Origin: Candidatus Nitrosopumilus sp.
GTDB lineage: Archaea > Thermoproteota > Nitrososphaeria > Nitrososphaerales > Nitrosopumilaceae
Assembly: GCA_013002265.1 (NCBI GenBank)
Contig: JABDKK010000024.1
Coordinates: 1 to 5,257 of the forward strand
Length of the DNA: 5,257 bases
Direction of reading: 5' to 3'
The translations under genes were made by a program, and so were the position numbers. Numbering within the stretch: position 1 is the first letter of the stretch; every line of letters begins with the position of its first letter. The notes below the pieces were generated by a model. The model was given only the letters and a program-made list of their open reading frames with translations. It was not told where the DNA came from and ran no database searches. This document shows positions 1-5,257 of the stretch, in pieces.

Positions 1-1
1 G

Positions 2-1387
2 GCCGCAATAGCCACTGGTGTTACTTTGACCGAAAATGAGATTGGTTTAGGACTGGTTGCTCCTACTGCTGCATCCAATTTAATGGGAGACTTTGGCGCT
101 ATTATTCTTTTAACCATCATTTTTACAGCAGTAACTGCTGCAGGTTCATCACAATTAGTTAGTGTTTCATCTCTTGTAACTTATGATGTATTTCGTACGT
201 ACTTGAAACCTTCCTCATCAGGTCGTGAATTGATAAGAGTTTCTCGATTCGCTATTCTTGGATTTGGAATAGGAATGGGATTACTTGCATCTTTGCTATT
301 TCAATCTGGAATTAGTTTACAATATGTTTACCTTATGATGGGAGTTTTGATAGGTTCTGCAGTAGCCCCTGTCTCATTGGCAATTTTATGGGAAAAGACC
401 AACAAATATGCTGCAACTTCTGCTGCCATTATAGGGCTTTTATGTGGAGTTGTGTCGTGGGTCTGGTCTGCAAATTTAATGTATGGTGAGATTACCCTTT
501 CTTCAACTGGGAATCTTTTTCCTCTTCTAATTGGAAATGTTATTTCAATTTCTGTGAGCTTGGGAATAACTCTTATTGGAAGTATGATAAAACCCGAAAA
601 CTTTGATTTTCATATAATGAAACAAAAAATCCTAGTTGTAGATGATAAGATTCGTTCTATGATCAAACGTGATACTGATGAAAAATTTCTTCAACGCTCT
701 CTAAAACTGTACAAAAGAATTGGATTTTCAATATCTGTTTTTCTTGTAATTATCTGGCCATCTTCTTTCTACCTAACTGAATTTGTTTTTGAGGAGCAAC
801 CATTTCATCTTTGGGTTTGGCTTGCAATAGTTTGGGCATTTGGGGCAGCAGGAATCATTATATTTTTGCCTCTTATTGAAGCAAGAAAAAATATCAGTGA
901 AATTTTCAATAAAGCAAAAATGAATTCTGAAATGAATGATATTTCTAATCCTTCTTATTCTTATAATGATGATTCTCCACTGGTCCGAATTTTGGTACCT
1001 ATTGATGGTTCTGCAAAATCACTGAAGGCACTTTACCATGCAAATTATCTTTTCAGAGGCGCTGTTAAAGTAAAAATTTACTTGTTACATGTAATAGAAT
1101 GGACTAATGAAAATGATGAAAACATGGATGAAGAATTATCTTCTCAAATTCAAGAAGAAGGTAGATTGATTCTTAGAAGTGTCGTTGTGCCAAAACAGAT
1201 CAATGACTACAAACGTATGGTCAAATTGGGAGATCCTGCTGAAAAAATCACAGAACTTGCAGATAAACTCAAAATTGATATGATAATAATGGGTAAAAGT
1301 GGAATAGGAAAATCTACCTTAGACTTGGGACATGTAACACAAAAAGTACTAAAACTAACCTCAAAACCTGTGATTCTATTAGAATAG
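2..1387 (+). CDS. dur3: DUR3-type urea/sodium symporter with C-terminal universal stress domain (5' end missing)
   Basis: This is the C-terminal 461 residues of a sodium:solute symporter (SSS family), most like DUR3 urea permeases, which bring urea across the membrane with a cation. The frame is open to the left edge, so the start lies outside the window; the TTG at 26 is internal. The visible part opens with the DUR3-like stretch GLGLVAPTAASNLMGDFGA, followed by TAAGSSQLVSVSSLVTYDVF, a segment with a Ser pair where SSS transporters usually bind sodium. About seven hydrophobic membrane segments can be seen up to nt ~900. A polar linker (nt ~900-975) leads to a complete USP domain (nt ~977-1384), with VPIDGSAKS at its start, GDPAEKI in the middle and MGKSGIGKST near the end. 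USP domains bind ATP or AMP and often sense energy state, so it may tune transport (inference). The 3' end overlaps the convergent gene by 9 bp. The family call is firm; urea as substrate is supported by the nearby urease genes. Confidence 0.9.
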   Translation, partial: AAIATGVTLTENEIGLGLVAPTAASNLMGDFGAIILLTIIFTAVTAAGSSQLVSVSSLVTYDVFRTYLKPSSSGRELIRVSRFAILGFGIGMGLLASLLFQSGISLQYVYLMMGVLIGSAVAPVSLAILWEKTNKYAATSAAIIGLLCGVVSWVWSANLMYGEITLSSTGNLFPLLIGNVISISVSLGITLIGSMIKPENFDFHIMKQKILVVDDKIRSMIKRDTDEKFLQRSLKLYKRIGFSISVFLVIIWPSSFYLTEFVFEEQPFHLWVWLAIVWAFGAAGIIIFLPLIEARKNISEIFNKAKMNSEMNDISNPSYSYNDDSPLVRILVPIDGSAKSLKALYHANYLFRGAVKVKIYLLHVIEWTNENDENMDEELSSQIQEEGRLILRSVVVPKQINDYKRMVKLGDPAEKITELADKLKIDMIIMGKSGIGKSTLDLGHVTQKVLKLTSKPVILLE

Positions 1388-1747
1388 ATGCAAAATTCTA
1401 TACTTGGATGAAAAGTTTATGTTTTTTTTTGGGAAATTGTCTATTTTGGCCTCGATATTTATGGTTTTGATTTCTTTTAGAGTCTTCAAAAAATCATCAT
1501 ATTTTGATAATTCAACTAGTAAATTGTTTTCAATTACCTCTGTAATTTTACTCTCTCTGATTTCTTTTACAATATGATGACAACAAATGATCATAAATTG
1601 TTCTAATTCTCTCTTTTGTTTTCTTTCAATTGTCTCCTTTGCAATACCGTAAATTAACTCAAAATTTTTTTCATGATTTTTACAAAATTGCATTTTTTTT
1701 GTAATTGCTAAATTGTTATTATAAATATTGAATTTAACTTGAATCAT
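1379..1747 (-). CDS. hypothetical protein, 122 aa, helical and Lys/Glu-rich
   Basis: I do not recognise this family. The ORF has an ATG start and is open for 122 codons in very AT-rich DNA, where stops are frequent, which favours a real gene. The product is soluble, with no signal peptide or membrane segment. Residues ~26-95 look like amphipathic helices rich in Lys, Glu and Ile. There is a Cys-Lys-Asn-His at 22-25 and a Cys-Cys-His-His at 55-58, a spacing that could bind a metal, though nothing proves it. A TATA-like box centred about 25 bp before the ATG supports this start and leaderless translation; Met19 is the only other nearby start. Its last codons overlap the end of dur3 tail-to-tail. 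It lies 71 bp downstream of the secreted-protein gene on the same strand, so read-through from that gene is possible. Confidence 0.6.
   Translation of the reverse strand: MIQVKFNIYNNNLAITKKMQFCKNHEKNFELIYGIAKETIERKQKRELEQFMIICCHHIVKEIRESKITEVIENNLLVELSKYDDFLKTLKEIKTINIEAKIDNFPKKNINFSSKYRILHLF
1422..1430 (+). terminator. T-tract terminator candidate for dur3
   Basis: A run of nine T begins 35 nt after the dur3 stop codon. Archaeal RNA polymerase commonly ends transcripts at T-rich tracts without a hairpin. The tract lies inside the convergent 122-residue gene, where it encodes part of a Phe-Pro-Lys-Lys-Asn stretch, so the run could also reflect that gene's codon use. Confidence 0.45.
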
Positions 1748-1766
1748 ATGAAAATAATGAAATACT

Positions 1767-1776
1767 AAAAAATATG
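1767..1776 (-). promoter_or_regulatory. TATA-like box for the 122-aa gene
   Basis: On the minus strand this reads CATATTTTTT, centred about 25 bp upstream of the ATG at 1747. That is the usual archaeal distance from TATA box to transcription start, so the message would begin at or next to the start codon. No Shine-Dalgarno sequence is seen between box and ATG. Confidence 0.4.
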
Positions 1777-1798
1777 CTTTAATCTAACATCTTTTAAT

Positions 1799-1804
1799 AA
1801 AAAA
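1799..1804 (-). terminator. T-tract terminator candidate after the secreted-protein gene
   Basis: Six consecutive T on the minus strand, about 14 nt beyond the stop codon of the 356-residue gene and within a T-rich stretch. It is short, and the region is AT-rich throughout, so termination here may be partial. Confidence 0.3.
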
Positions 1805-1818
1805 GAAATTTCCCTAGA

Positions 1819-2889
1819 TTATCCGTCTAAATTATAACTCTGATAATCTTTAGGGGTCATTTCCATGTTCTTCATTTTCATCACTGCATCCACTCCATAC
1901 TCGTCTATGTATTTTTGATAATCATAGTGATATGGCTGCATTCCTTTGCACGTAATTTCAAAATTATCTACAAGTACAAACACTGATGCCCTGTTGTAAC
2001 TATAATCGTTGTCGTATAAAGTATCAATGGTATAATTTGAAATATCACATTCTCTATACGTCATCATTCTTATGGGTATGTCATCCTGCTCAAGGTATAT
2101 TTTCATTCCAAATTCTGAGAATTCATGATCATATACTGATGATTTTTTATTGTACTCATAGTCTGCAGCTCTGTATAGTTGACTTTTATCAATTCCTACT
2201 ATTCCTTGCAATATTATCTGTGGTTGCACTTTTTCAAACCCTGAAACTTGTTTGAAAACGTCAAAACTATCGATGGTTATGGTCCCACTGTCAAAACTAA
2301 ACTCTGCTTTGATACTAACATCATTTAGACTATTTTTTGACATTATGTTTGTATCCTCAACTTCTGAATAGTCTAATTTGTAGTCCACTACAAATGGAGT
2401 TGATTTGAACGTGTGAACTGCTAAAGCATTTCCAACAAAACTCCATTCTCCCGATGATGAATAATCTGACACTATTGTTAGTTCATAGTAAGTTTCATTA
2501 TCTGGAGTCCACACTGATTTTCCCTTTTCTTCTCCTGGTTCTAAGGGGCCTTTTAATGAAACCAACTGAACGGGTTCTGATGCAGAATAGTATAATGTTC
2601 CAGTATACTCTTTTTCAGAAATTGGAATTAGTACTGCTAATTGATGATTTTCATGTCCAATTCCTGGATCTACACTTGAAATCATCCTGTCATACCCTTC
2701 AATTGGCTTTTTTTCCCCTAGTTTTGCACTACTTGAAAAAAGTCCTAATTGCTGATTAATTGCATTTTCACGTTCTTGTTCTTGATTAAGATTGTTCTGT
2801 TGTGCAAATGACTGATCAAATAATATGGATGCTATAGACACAGCAAGTACTGCTGTAAGGAAACTGATTTTTACTTTATCATATGTCAT
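1819..2889 (-). CDS. hypothetical secreted protein, 356 aa
   Basis: I do not recognise a domain. The N-terminus is a clear Sec signal peptide: Lys5 and Lys7, a hydrophobic core at ~8-24, and a likely cleavage after Ser27-Phe28-Ala29, before Gln30. The mature part begins with a Gln/Asn/Glu-rich stretch (~30-47) and then has alternating hydrophobic and polar residues, with many Tyr, Asp and Ser, suggesting a beta-rich extracellular fold. Only two cysteines remain after the signal, Cys281 and Cys314, which could form one disulfide. The C-terminus (~316-354) is rich in Tyr, Met and Lys. There is no C-terminal membrane anchor, so the protein is probably released or held at the cell surface by other contacts. 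The ATG at 2889 is chosen because the ATG just upstream runs into a stop after two codons and the signal peptide starts correctly here. It is divergent from the ribbon-helix-helix gene, sharing a 162-bp intergenic region. Confidence 0.8.
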   Translation of the reverse strand: MTYDKVKISFLTAVLAVSIASILFDQSFAQQNNLNQEQERENAINQQLGLFSSSAKLGEKKPIEGYDRMISSVDPGIGHENHQLAVLIPISEKEYTGTLYYSASEPVQLVSLKGPLEPGEEKGKSVWTPDNETYYELTIVSDYSSSGEWSFVGNALAVHTFKSTPFVVDYKLDYSEVEDTNIMSKNSLNDVSIKAEFSFDSGTITIDSFDVFKQVSGFEKVQPQIILQGIVGIDKSQLYRAADYEYNKKSSVYDHEFSEFGMKIYLEQDDIPIRMMTYRECDISNYTIDTLYDNDYSYNRASVFVLVDNFEITCKGMQPYHYDYQKYIDEYGVDAVMKMKNMEMTPKDYQSYNLDG

Positions 2890-2936
2890 TAGTCCATATT
2901 AAAAAACTTGATAGTTATCTTTGTAAGGCACTCCAA

Positions 2937-2950
2937 TGATTAAATAATCA
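2937..2950. repeat. inverted repeat TGATTA-AA-TAATCA
   Basis: Two 6-bp arms with a 2-bp spacer. On the minus strand it includes TTATTTAA, which could be the TATA element of the secreted-protein gene with a leader of about 28 nt, so a protein bound here could block that promoter. Its centre is 19 bp from that of the GC-rich palindrome at 2957. AT-rich palindromes arise easily by chance in this DNA. Confidence 0.4.
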
Positions 2951-2956
2951 AGAATA

Positions 2957-2968
2957 GTCGACGTCGAC
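2957..2968. promoter_or_regulatory. 12-bp perfect palindrome, candidate operator
   Basis: GTCGACGTCGAC is identical to its reverse complement and is also a tandem pair of the palindrome GTCGAC. It stands out as a GC-rich island in AT-rich intergenic DNA, 68 bp from the secreted-protein start and 83 bp from the ribbon-helix-helix start. Ribbon-helix-helix dimers typically bind short palindromic or tandem sites and often control their own gene, so the neighbouring 55-residue protein is a candidate binder. The pairing is inference. Confidence 0.4.
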
Positions 2969-3020
2969 ATCCCTCAAAAAATAATTTTGCTGATATCTAT
3001 TACTATGTTTTTCTATTAAT

Positions 3021-3030
3021 TAATATTTTA
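3021..3030 (+). promoter_or_regulatory. TATA-like box for the ribbon-helix-helix gene
   Basis: TAATATTTTA is centred about 26-27 bp upstream of the ATG at 3052, the spacing expected for an archaeal promoter whose transcript starts at the first codon. No Shine-Dalgarno sequence precedes the ATG, which fits leaderless translation. Confidence 0.45.
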
Positions 3031-3051
3031 AATTATTTTTTTCTTATCCTT

Positions 3052-3219
3052 ATGTTGAGTACCATTAAAAAAACATCAAAATTTTTCATGACAGTTGATA
3101 ATTCTGTTTACAAAAAAATCAAAAAATTAGCATCAAAACGTGGCATAAGTACACAGGAATTCATTAGAGCTGTGATTATCCCTGAGTGGTTTGATAAGGA
3201 AAAAAATCAAAAAAATTAA
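3052..3219 (+). CDS. small ribbon-helix-helix DNA-binding protein, 55 aa
   Basis: A 55-codon gene whose product matches the ribbon-helix-helix (CopG/Arc-like) fold: a short beta strand at ~10-16 (KFFMTVD), helix A at ~17-30 (NSVYKKIKKLASKR), the turn Gly-Ile-Ser at 31-33 and helix B at ~34-46 (TQEFIRAVIIPEW), ending in a Lys/Asn-rich tail. The pattern LAxxRGIS-x3-FIRAVI is typical of this fold. Such proteins dimerise, and the paired strands enter the major groove, usually to repress transcription. There is no second domain and no His or Cys, so it is not a NikR-type nickel sensor despite the nickel-transporter remnant downstream. The start is set by the TATA-like box 26-27 bp upstream; the internal Met13 would remove part of the strand. 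It is followed by a T-rich tract. It may control itself or the divergent secreted-protein gene. Fold call firm, target unknown. Confidence 0.8.
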   Translation: MLSTIKKTSKFFMTVDNSVYKKIKKLASKRGISTQEFIRAVIIPEWFDKEKNQKN

Positions 3220-3232
3220 TTTTTATTTTTTT
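3220..3232 (+). terminator. T-tract terminator after the ribbon-helix-helix gene
   Basis: The stop codon at 3217-3219 is followed at once by five T, one A and seven T. This is a good archaeal intrinsic terminator and suggests that the small regulator is transcribed alone rather than with the nickel-transporter remnant. Confidence 0.5.
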
Positions 3233-3287
3233 AAAACATTATTTGGAATTCTAAAATTCATAATTAGTTTTGATATGATATTTAGAA

Positions 3288-4030
3288 TTGTTTGAAGAAT
3301 TAATTTCATCCATAGGTAATTTTACTCCTCCTATGATGTTAGGTTTAGGATTTCTGAATAAGAATTCAGCATGCCTTTGAACCTGATCATGTTACTGCAA
3401 TTGGCACTCAATTGTTCAAAAGAAAAACCAACAATTGTAGAATAAAAAATAAACTGAAAACTGCACTTGGAAAATCTTCGGCAGTGAGAATTTTTTGGGG
3501 TGCAGGACATTCTACAACCCTCTTGATTATGGGTTTATTGTGTATTTTTTTACAATCGGCATTAATTCTAAAATATTCACTGATCTTGTATTGTTGGTTG
3601 GTTTTATGCTAATCTTCCTAGGAATTTCTGCGATCTGGAAAAAAACTCAAAAATTTTCCATATACATCCAAATCAACATTTCAATGGGTATCTACATTTT
3701 GATTCTCATGAACATAAAGATGATGACCATAGACATGAACACAAATCATATCTAACTGGTCTAATTCATGGATTTGCTGGAAGTGGCAGTATGGTTGTTT
3801 TAGCTATTTTTACTCTTGAAAATATAGAATTGGCATTAACATTTGTTACTTTATTTGGATTGGGCTCAGTTGTTGAATGGTTGCTTTTAGTGCTCTGTTA
3901 GGGGGTGCCTTTTTTGCTGACTTCTAGACTGAATTTTATTAGTAAATTTTTTCGATATGGGACTACCATAATCAGTTTAATCCTTGGTATGCACATTATA
4001 TTTGAAATTGGGATTGTGAATAATTTTTAG
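3288..4030 (+). pseudogene. frame-broken UreH/NiCoT-type nickel transporter
   Basis: Joining three frames gives a nearly complete membrane protein of about 245 residues, normal for the UreH-like/NiCoT nickel-cobalt transporter group. In order: a segment at ~3288-3356 with PPMMLGLGF; ~3361-3531 with the metal-site motif HAFEPDH (3370-3390) and WGAGHSTTLLIMG; ~3534-3650 with a membrane helix, VLLVGFMLIFLGISAIW; ~3650-3874 with a His-rich loop (9 His in 29 codons, 3659-3745) and then LIHGFAGSGS; ~3877-3918 with MVAFSALLGGAF; and ~3920-4030 with the last helix and stop TAG. The implied single-base changes are an extra base near 3357, losses near 3533, 3650 (A run) and 3875, and an extra T in the T run at 3910-3915. 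No other stop interrupts the segments, so decay is recent or the indels are sequence errors. The start is uncertain: TTG at 3288 or ATG at 3333. Its end overlaps the end of ureD by 4 bp. Intact, it would supply nickel for urease (inference from family and position). Confidence 0.85.
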
Positions 4031-4956
4031 TTTTTTCGTATTTTGCTAAAACCTGTGTTTAGAATTTTTTTTCTACAAATTTCAACTATTTTTAAAACTA
4101 AATTCAAAACACTATCTGTCTTATTATCTAAAATTCTTATTATCACTCCTGATTTATCAGGTAAGATTGATGTCCCAACAAAAATACTGTCATCTGCTTT
4201 CTTAATGTCTTGATTTATCTTTTTTTCTAATTCTATAACTATCTCATTTCTAGTGAAAATATAGATTGTTCCAACAACATTATAATCTCCTAAAATCCCA
4301 AAATTGTTTAATTTTTGCTTTTTTGGCTCAATTTTTGTATTTTCTAAAAATCTGATTTTTTTATCTTGATTTCTACAATGGGTTCTTAGATAACAAATGT
4401 CATACTCAAAAGATTCTCCCATAGCAACTCTTCCAGGTGTTAAAATTTCTGAGTAGATTAAAGTGGAATTATTATGAACATTAAGATTAACTTTTTGATA
4501 ATATCTTGAGTTTTTGTAGGGGATTATCTGATCAGGAATATATTCCAGATAACAGTTTTCTTTAACTATGATGTTTAGAATTTGTGATGCAGAATTTGAA
4601 TTCATACTATAGATTCTTGTAGCACCTTGAGTAGTAATGTGACAAATTGATTTATTTTTTAGTAAAATATCTGTTCTGTATCTATCTCCTTGTAAAATCC
4701 CTCCAGATGGTGAAATGATATACAGATACATCATTTTAGGAAGTAAATTTTCAGGATACACTGCACGTTGAATTTGCAAAGGAACCTGTGAGAATTGTTT
4801 TGTAATTACCGTCTTACCTGTATCATCTGCTTGAAGTTCTAAATCAATAATCCCCACTTTTCCAGTTTTTCCAACCCCTAACTGGTTTACTTTGGATTCA
4901 TACGTCTGAATTTCCTTAGGAATATCGTCAGGTGTATAGTGTTTTAGATTATTCAA
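4027..4956 (-). CDS. ureD: urease accessory protein UreD (UreH)
   Basis: UreD is the scaffold that binds apo-urease and, with UreF and UreG, passes nickel to the active site in the cytoplasm. The 309 residues are about the normal length or slightly long for the family. Recognisable blocks are GKVGIIDLEL (32-41), PLQIQRAVYPE (59-69), the signature SPSGGILQGDR (82-92), TTQGATRIY (108-116), LEYIPDQIIPYKNSRY (137-152) and TPGRVAMGE (173-181). The C-terminal third is Lys/Ile-rich and less conserved. The likely start is TTG at 4956: no ATG is in frame upstream before a stop, an AAAGGT sits 8 nt before it, and the ATG at 4964 is in another frame and ends after three codons. The gap to the ureG stop is 4 bp, so the two are co-transcribed, probably downstream of the rest of the urease genes. 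The 3' end overlaps the nickel-transporter remnant by 4 bp. No indel or missing block is seen. Confidence 0.93.
   Translation of the reverse strand: MNNLKHYTPDDIPKEIQTYESKVNQLGVGKTGKVGIIDLELQADDTGKTVITKQFSQVPLQIQRAVYPENLLPKMMYLYIISPSGGILQGDRYRTDILLKNKSICHITTQGATRIYSMNSNSASQILNIIVKENCYLEYIPDQIIPYKNSRYYQKVNLNVHNNSTLIYSEILTPGRVAMGESFEYDICYLRTHCRNQDKKIRFLENTKIEPKKQKLNNFGILGDYNVVGTIYIFTRNEIVIELEKKINQDIKKADDSIFVGTSILPDKSGVIIRILDNKTDSVLNLVLKIVEICRKKILNTGFSKIRKN
4031..4072 (+). terminator. T-tracts after the nickel-transporter remnant
   Basis: A run of six T follows the TAG directly (4031-4036) and a run of eight T lies at 4065-4072. They could end a plus-strand transcript. Both are inside the convergent ureD gene, where they encode Lys-rich codons near its C-terminus, so chance is a fair alternative. 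Confidence 0.35.
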
Positions 4957-4960
4957 TAAC

Positions 4961-5257
4961 TCATACCTTTTGCATAATTTCAGACTTTGGTGTTGAGTCT
5001 AGTAAAACATTATGAATAATGTGCTCTGCCACTTTTATCATGCCTTGATCCGTTTTACAGTTGATAAATTCAAATGGCTTTTCTTTTCTAATTTTATCTG
5101 CATCTTTTTTCATAATTTCAAGATTAGCATCAACCATAGACGCAAGATCAATCTTATTAATTACTAAAAGGTCACAATTCTCAATTCCCAAACCTCCTTT
5201 TCTAGGATACTTGTCCCCTCCGGCAACATCAATTATGTAAATAAAATAATCTGCAAG
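4961..5257 (-). CDS. ureG: urease accessory GTPase UreG (C-terminal part)
   Basis: This is the last 98 codons of UreG, the SIMIBI-class GTPase whose GTP hydrolysis drives nickel delivery to urease in complex with UreD and UreF. The frame is open at the right edge, so the P-loop and the Cys-Pro-His nickel site are outside the window; the TTG at 5191 is internal. Visible motifs are IIDVAGGDKYPRKGG (the Walker B/switch region, with DVAGGD at 5213-5230), LLVINKID (the G4 guanine-specificity motif NKID at 5147-5158) and FINCKT further on, where UreG usually has TNLKT. The common GGPGI is GGLGI here, a mild change. It ends in a TGA 4 bp before ureD, placing both in one operon read leftwards from genes beyond the edge. 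The family is certain. Confidence 0.95.
   Translation of the reverse strand, partial: LADYFIYIIDVAGGDKYPRKGGLGIENCDLLVINKIDLASMVDANLEIMKKDADKIRKEKPFEFINCKTDQGMIKVAEHIIHNVLLDSTPKSEIMQKV
4965..4970 (-). promoter_or_regulatory. Shine-Dalgarno site for ureD, supports a TTG start
   Basis: AAAGGT on the minus strand lies within the last codons of ureG, 8 nt before the TTG at 4956. It is what decides the non-ATG start. It contrasts with the leaderless genes at 1747 and 3052 and fits an internal operon gene. Confidence 0.5.

Noticed and set aside
1292..1315. Walker A P-loop (GKSGIGKS) as evidence for a separate ATPase
   Set aside because: It sits in the nucleotide loop of an otherwise ordinary USP domain, with no Walker B or NTPase fold around it; likely a chance match.
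1986..2255. Open frame on the plus strand, 89 codons
   Set aside because: It lies wholly antisense to the secreted-protein gene, and its product has no plausible domain; a shadow of the real frame.
2454..2759. Open frame on the plus strand, 101 codons
   Set aside because: Antisense to the secreted-protein gene, with a Leu/Phe-rich translation typical of a reverse-frame artefact.
3052..3219. NikR-type nickel-responsive repressor
   Set aside because: The ribbon-helix-helix domain is present, but there is no ligand-binding C-terminal domain and no His or Cys to hold nickel.
3246..3259. Inverted repeat GAATT-CTAA-AATTC before the transporter remnant
   Set aside because: Short AT-rich arms that are expected by chance in this DNA; no gene start is placed so as to make it a clear operator.
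3412..3612. 66-codon frame as a separate gene
   Set aside because: It is the second segment of the broken nickel transporter, out of frame after about 3533; its TTG start is internal to the motif-bearing segment.
3495..3755. 86-codon frame as a separate membrane protein
   Set aside because: Only its middle (about 3534-3650) matches the transporter; the ends are out-of-frame reading through neighbouring segments.
3288..4030. Programmed ribosomal frameshifting in the transporter
   Set aside because: Five shifts in both directions, with no consistent slippery site, are not plausible as programmed events; mutation or sequence error fits better.

Overview
The window is AT-rich archaeal DNA. It looks like an ammonia-oxidising archaeon of the Nitrososphaerota, closest in style to marine Nitrosopumilus. 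The grounds are a DUR3-type urea transporter carrying a universal-stress (USP) domain, a urease accessory cluster, a secreted protein with a Ser-Phe-Ala|Gln signal-peptidase site, and start codons about 25 nt downstream of TATA-like boxes. The lineage call is inference from protein style and gene content, not from a marker gene.

Layout. (1) 2-1387 (+): the 3' part of a urea/sodium symporter gene (dur3) with a fused C-terminal USP domain. (2) 1379-1747 (-): an unrecognised 122-residue protein whose 3' end overlaps dur3 by 9 bp. (3) 1819-2889 (-): an unrecognised secreted protein of 356 residues. (4) 2890-3051: a divergent intergenic region with two inverted repeats, one of them the 12-bp perfect palindrome GTCGACGTCGAC. 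(5) 3052-3219 (+): a 55-residue ribbon-helix-helix DNA-binding protein. (6) 3288-4030 (+): a full-length but frame-broken gene for a UreH/NiCoT-type nickel transporter. Its protein reads almost completely across three frames and implies five single-base indels. (7) 4027-4956 (-): ureD. (8) 4961-5257 (-): the 3' part of ureG. ureG and ureD are separated by 4 bp and form one transcription unit that enters from the right edge.

Functional picture. Urea is imported by DUR3 and hydrolysed by urease, whose nickel site is assembled with UreD and UreG. A membrane nickel transporter next to the urease genes would supply the metal, but here that gene is disrupted. Every other gene seen is intact over the part visible, so either the nickel gene is a recent pseudogene or this one segment has local sequence errors. 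That is the most important point to resolve. The two unrecognised genes and the small DNA-binding protein lie between the urea-uptake and urease genes and may be linked to them, but the sequence does not prove it.

I see no tRNA, rRNA, CRISPR array or insertion sequence.
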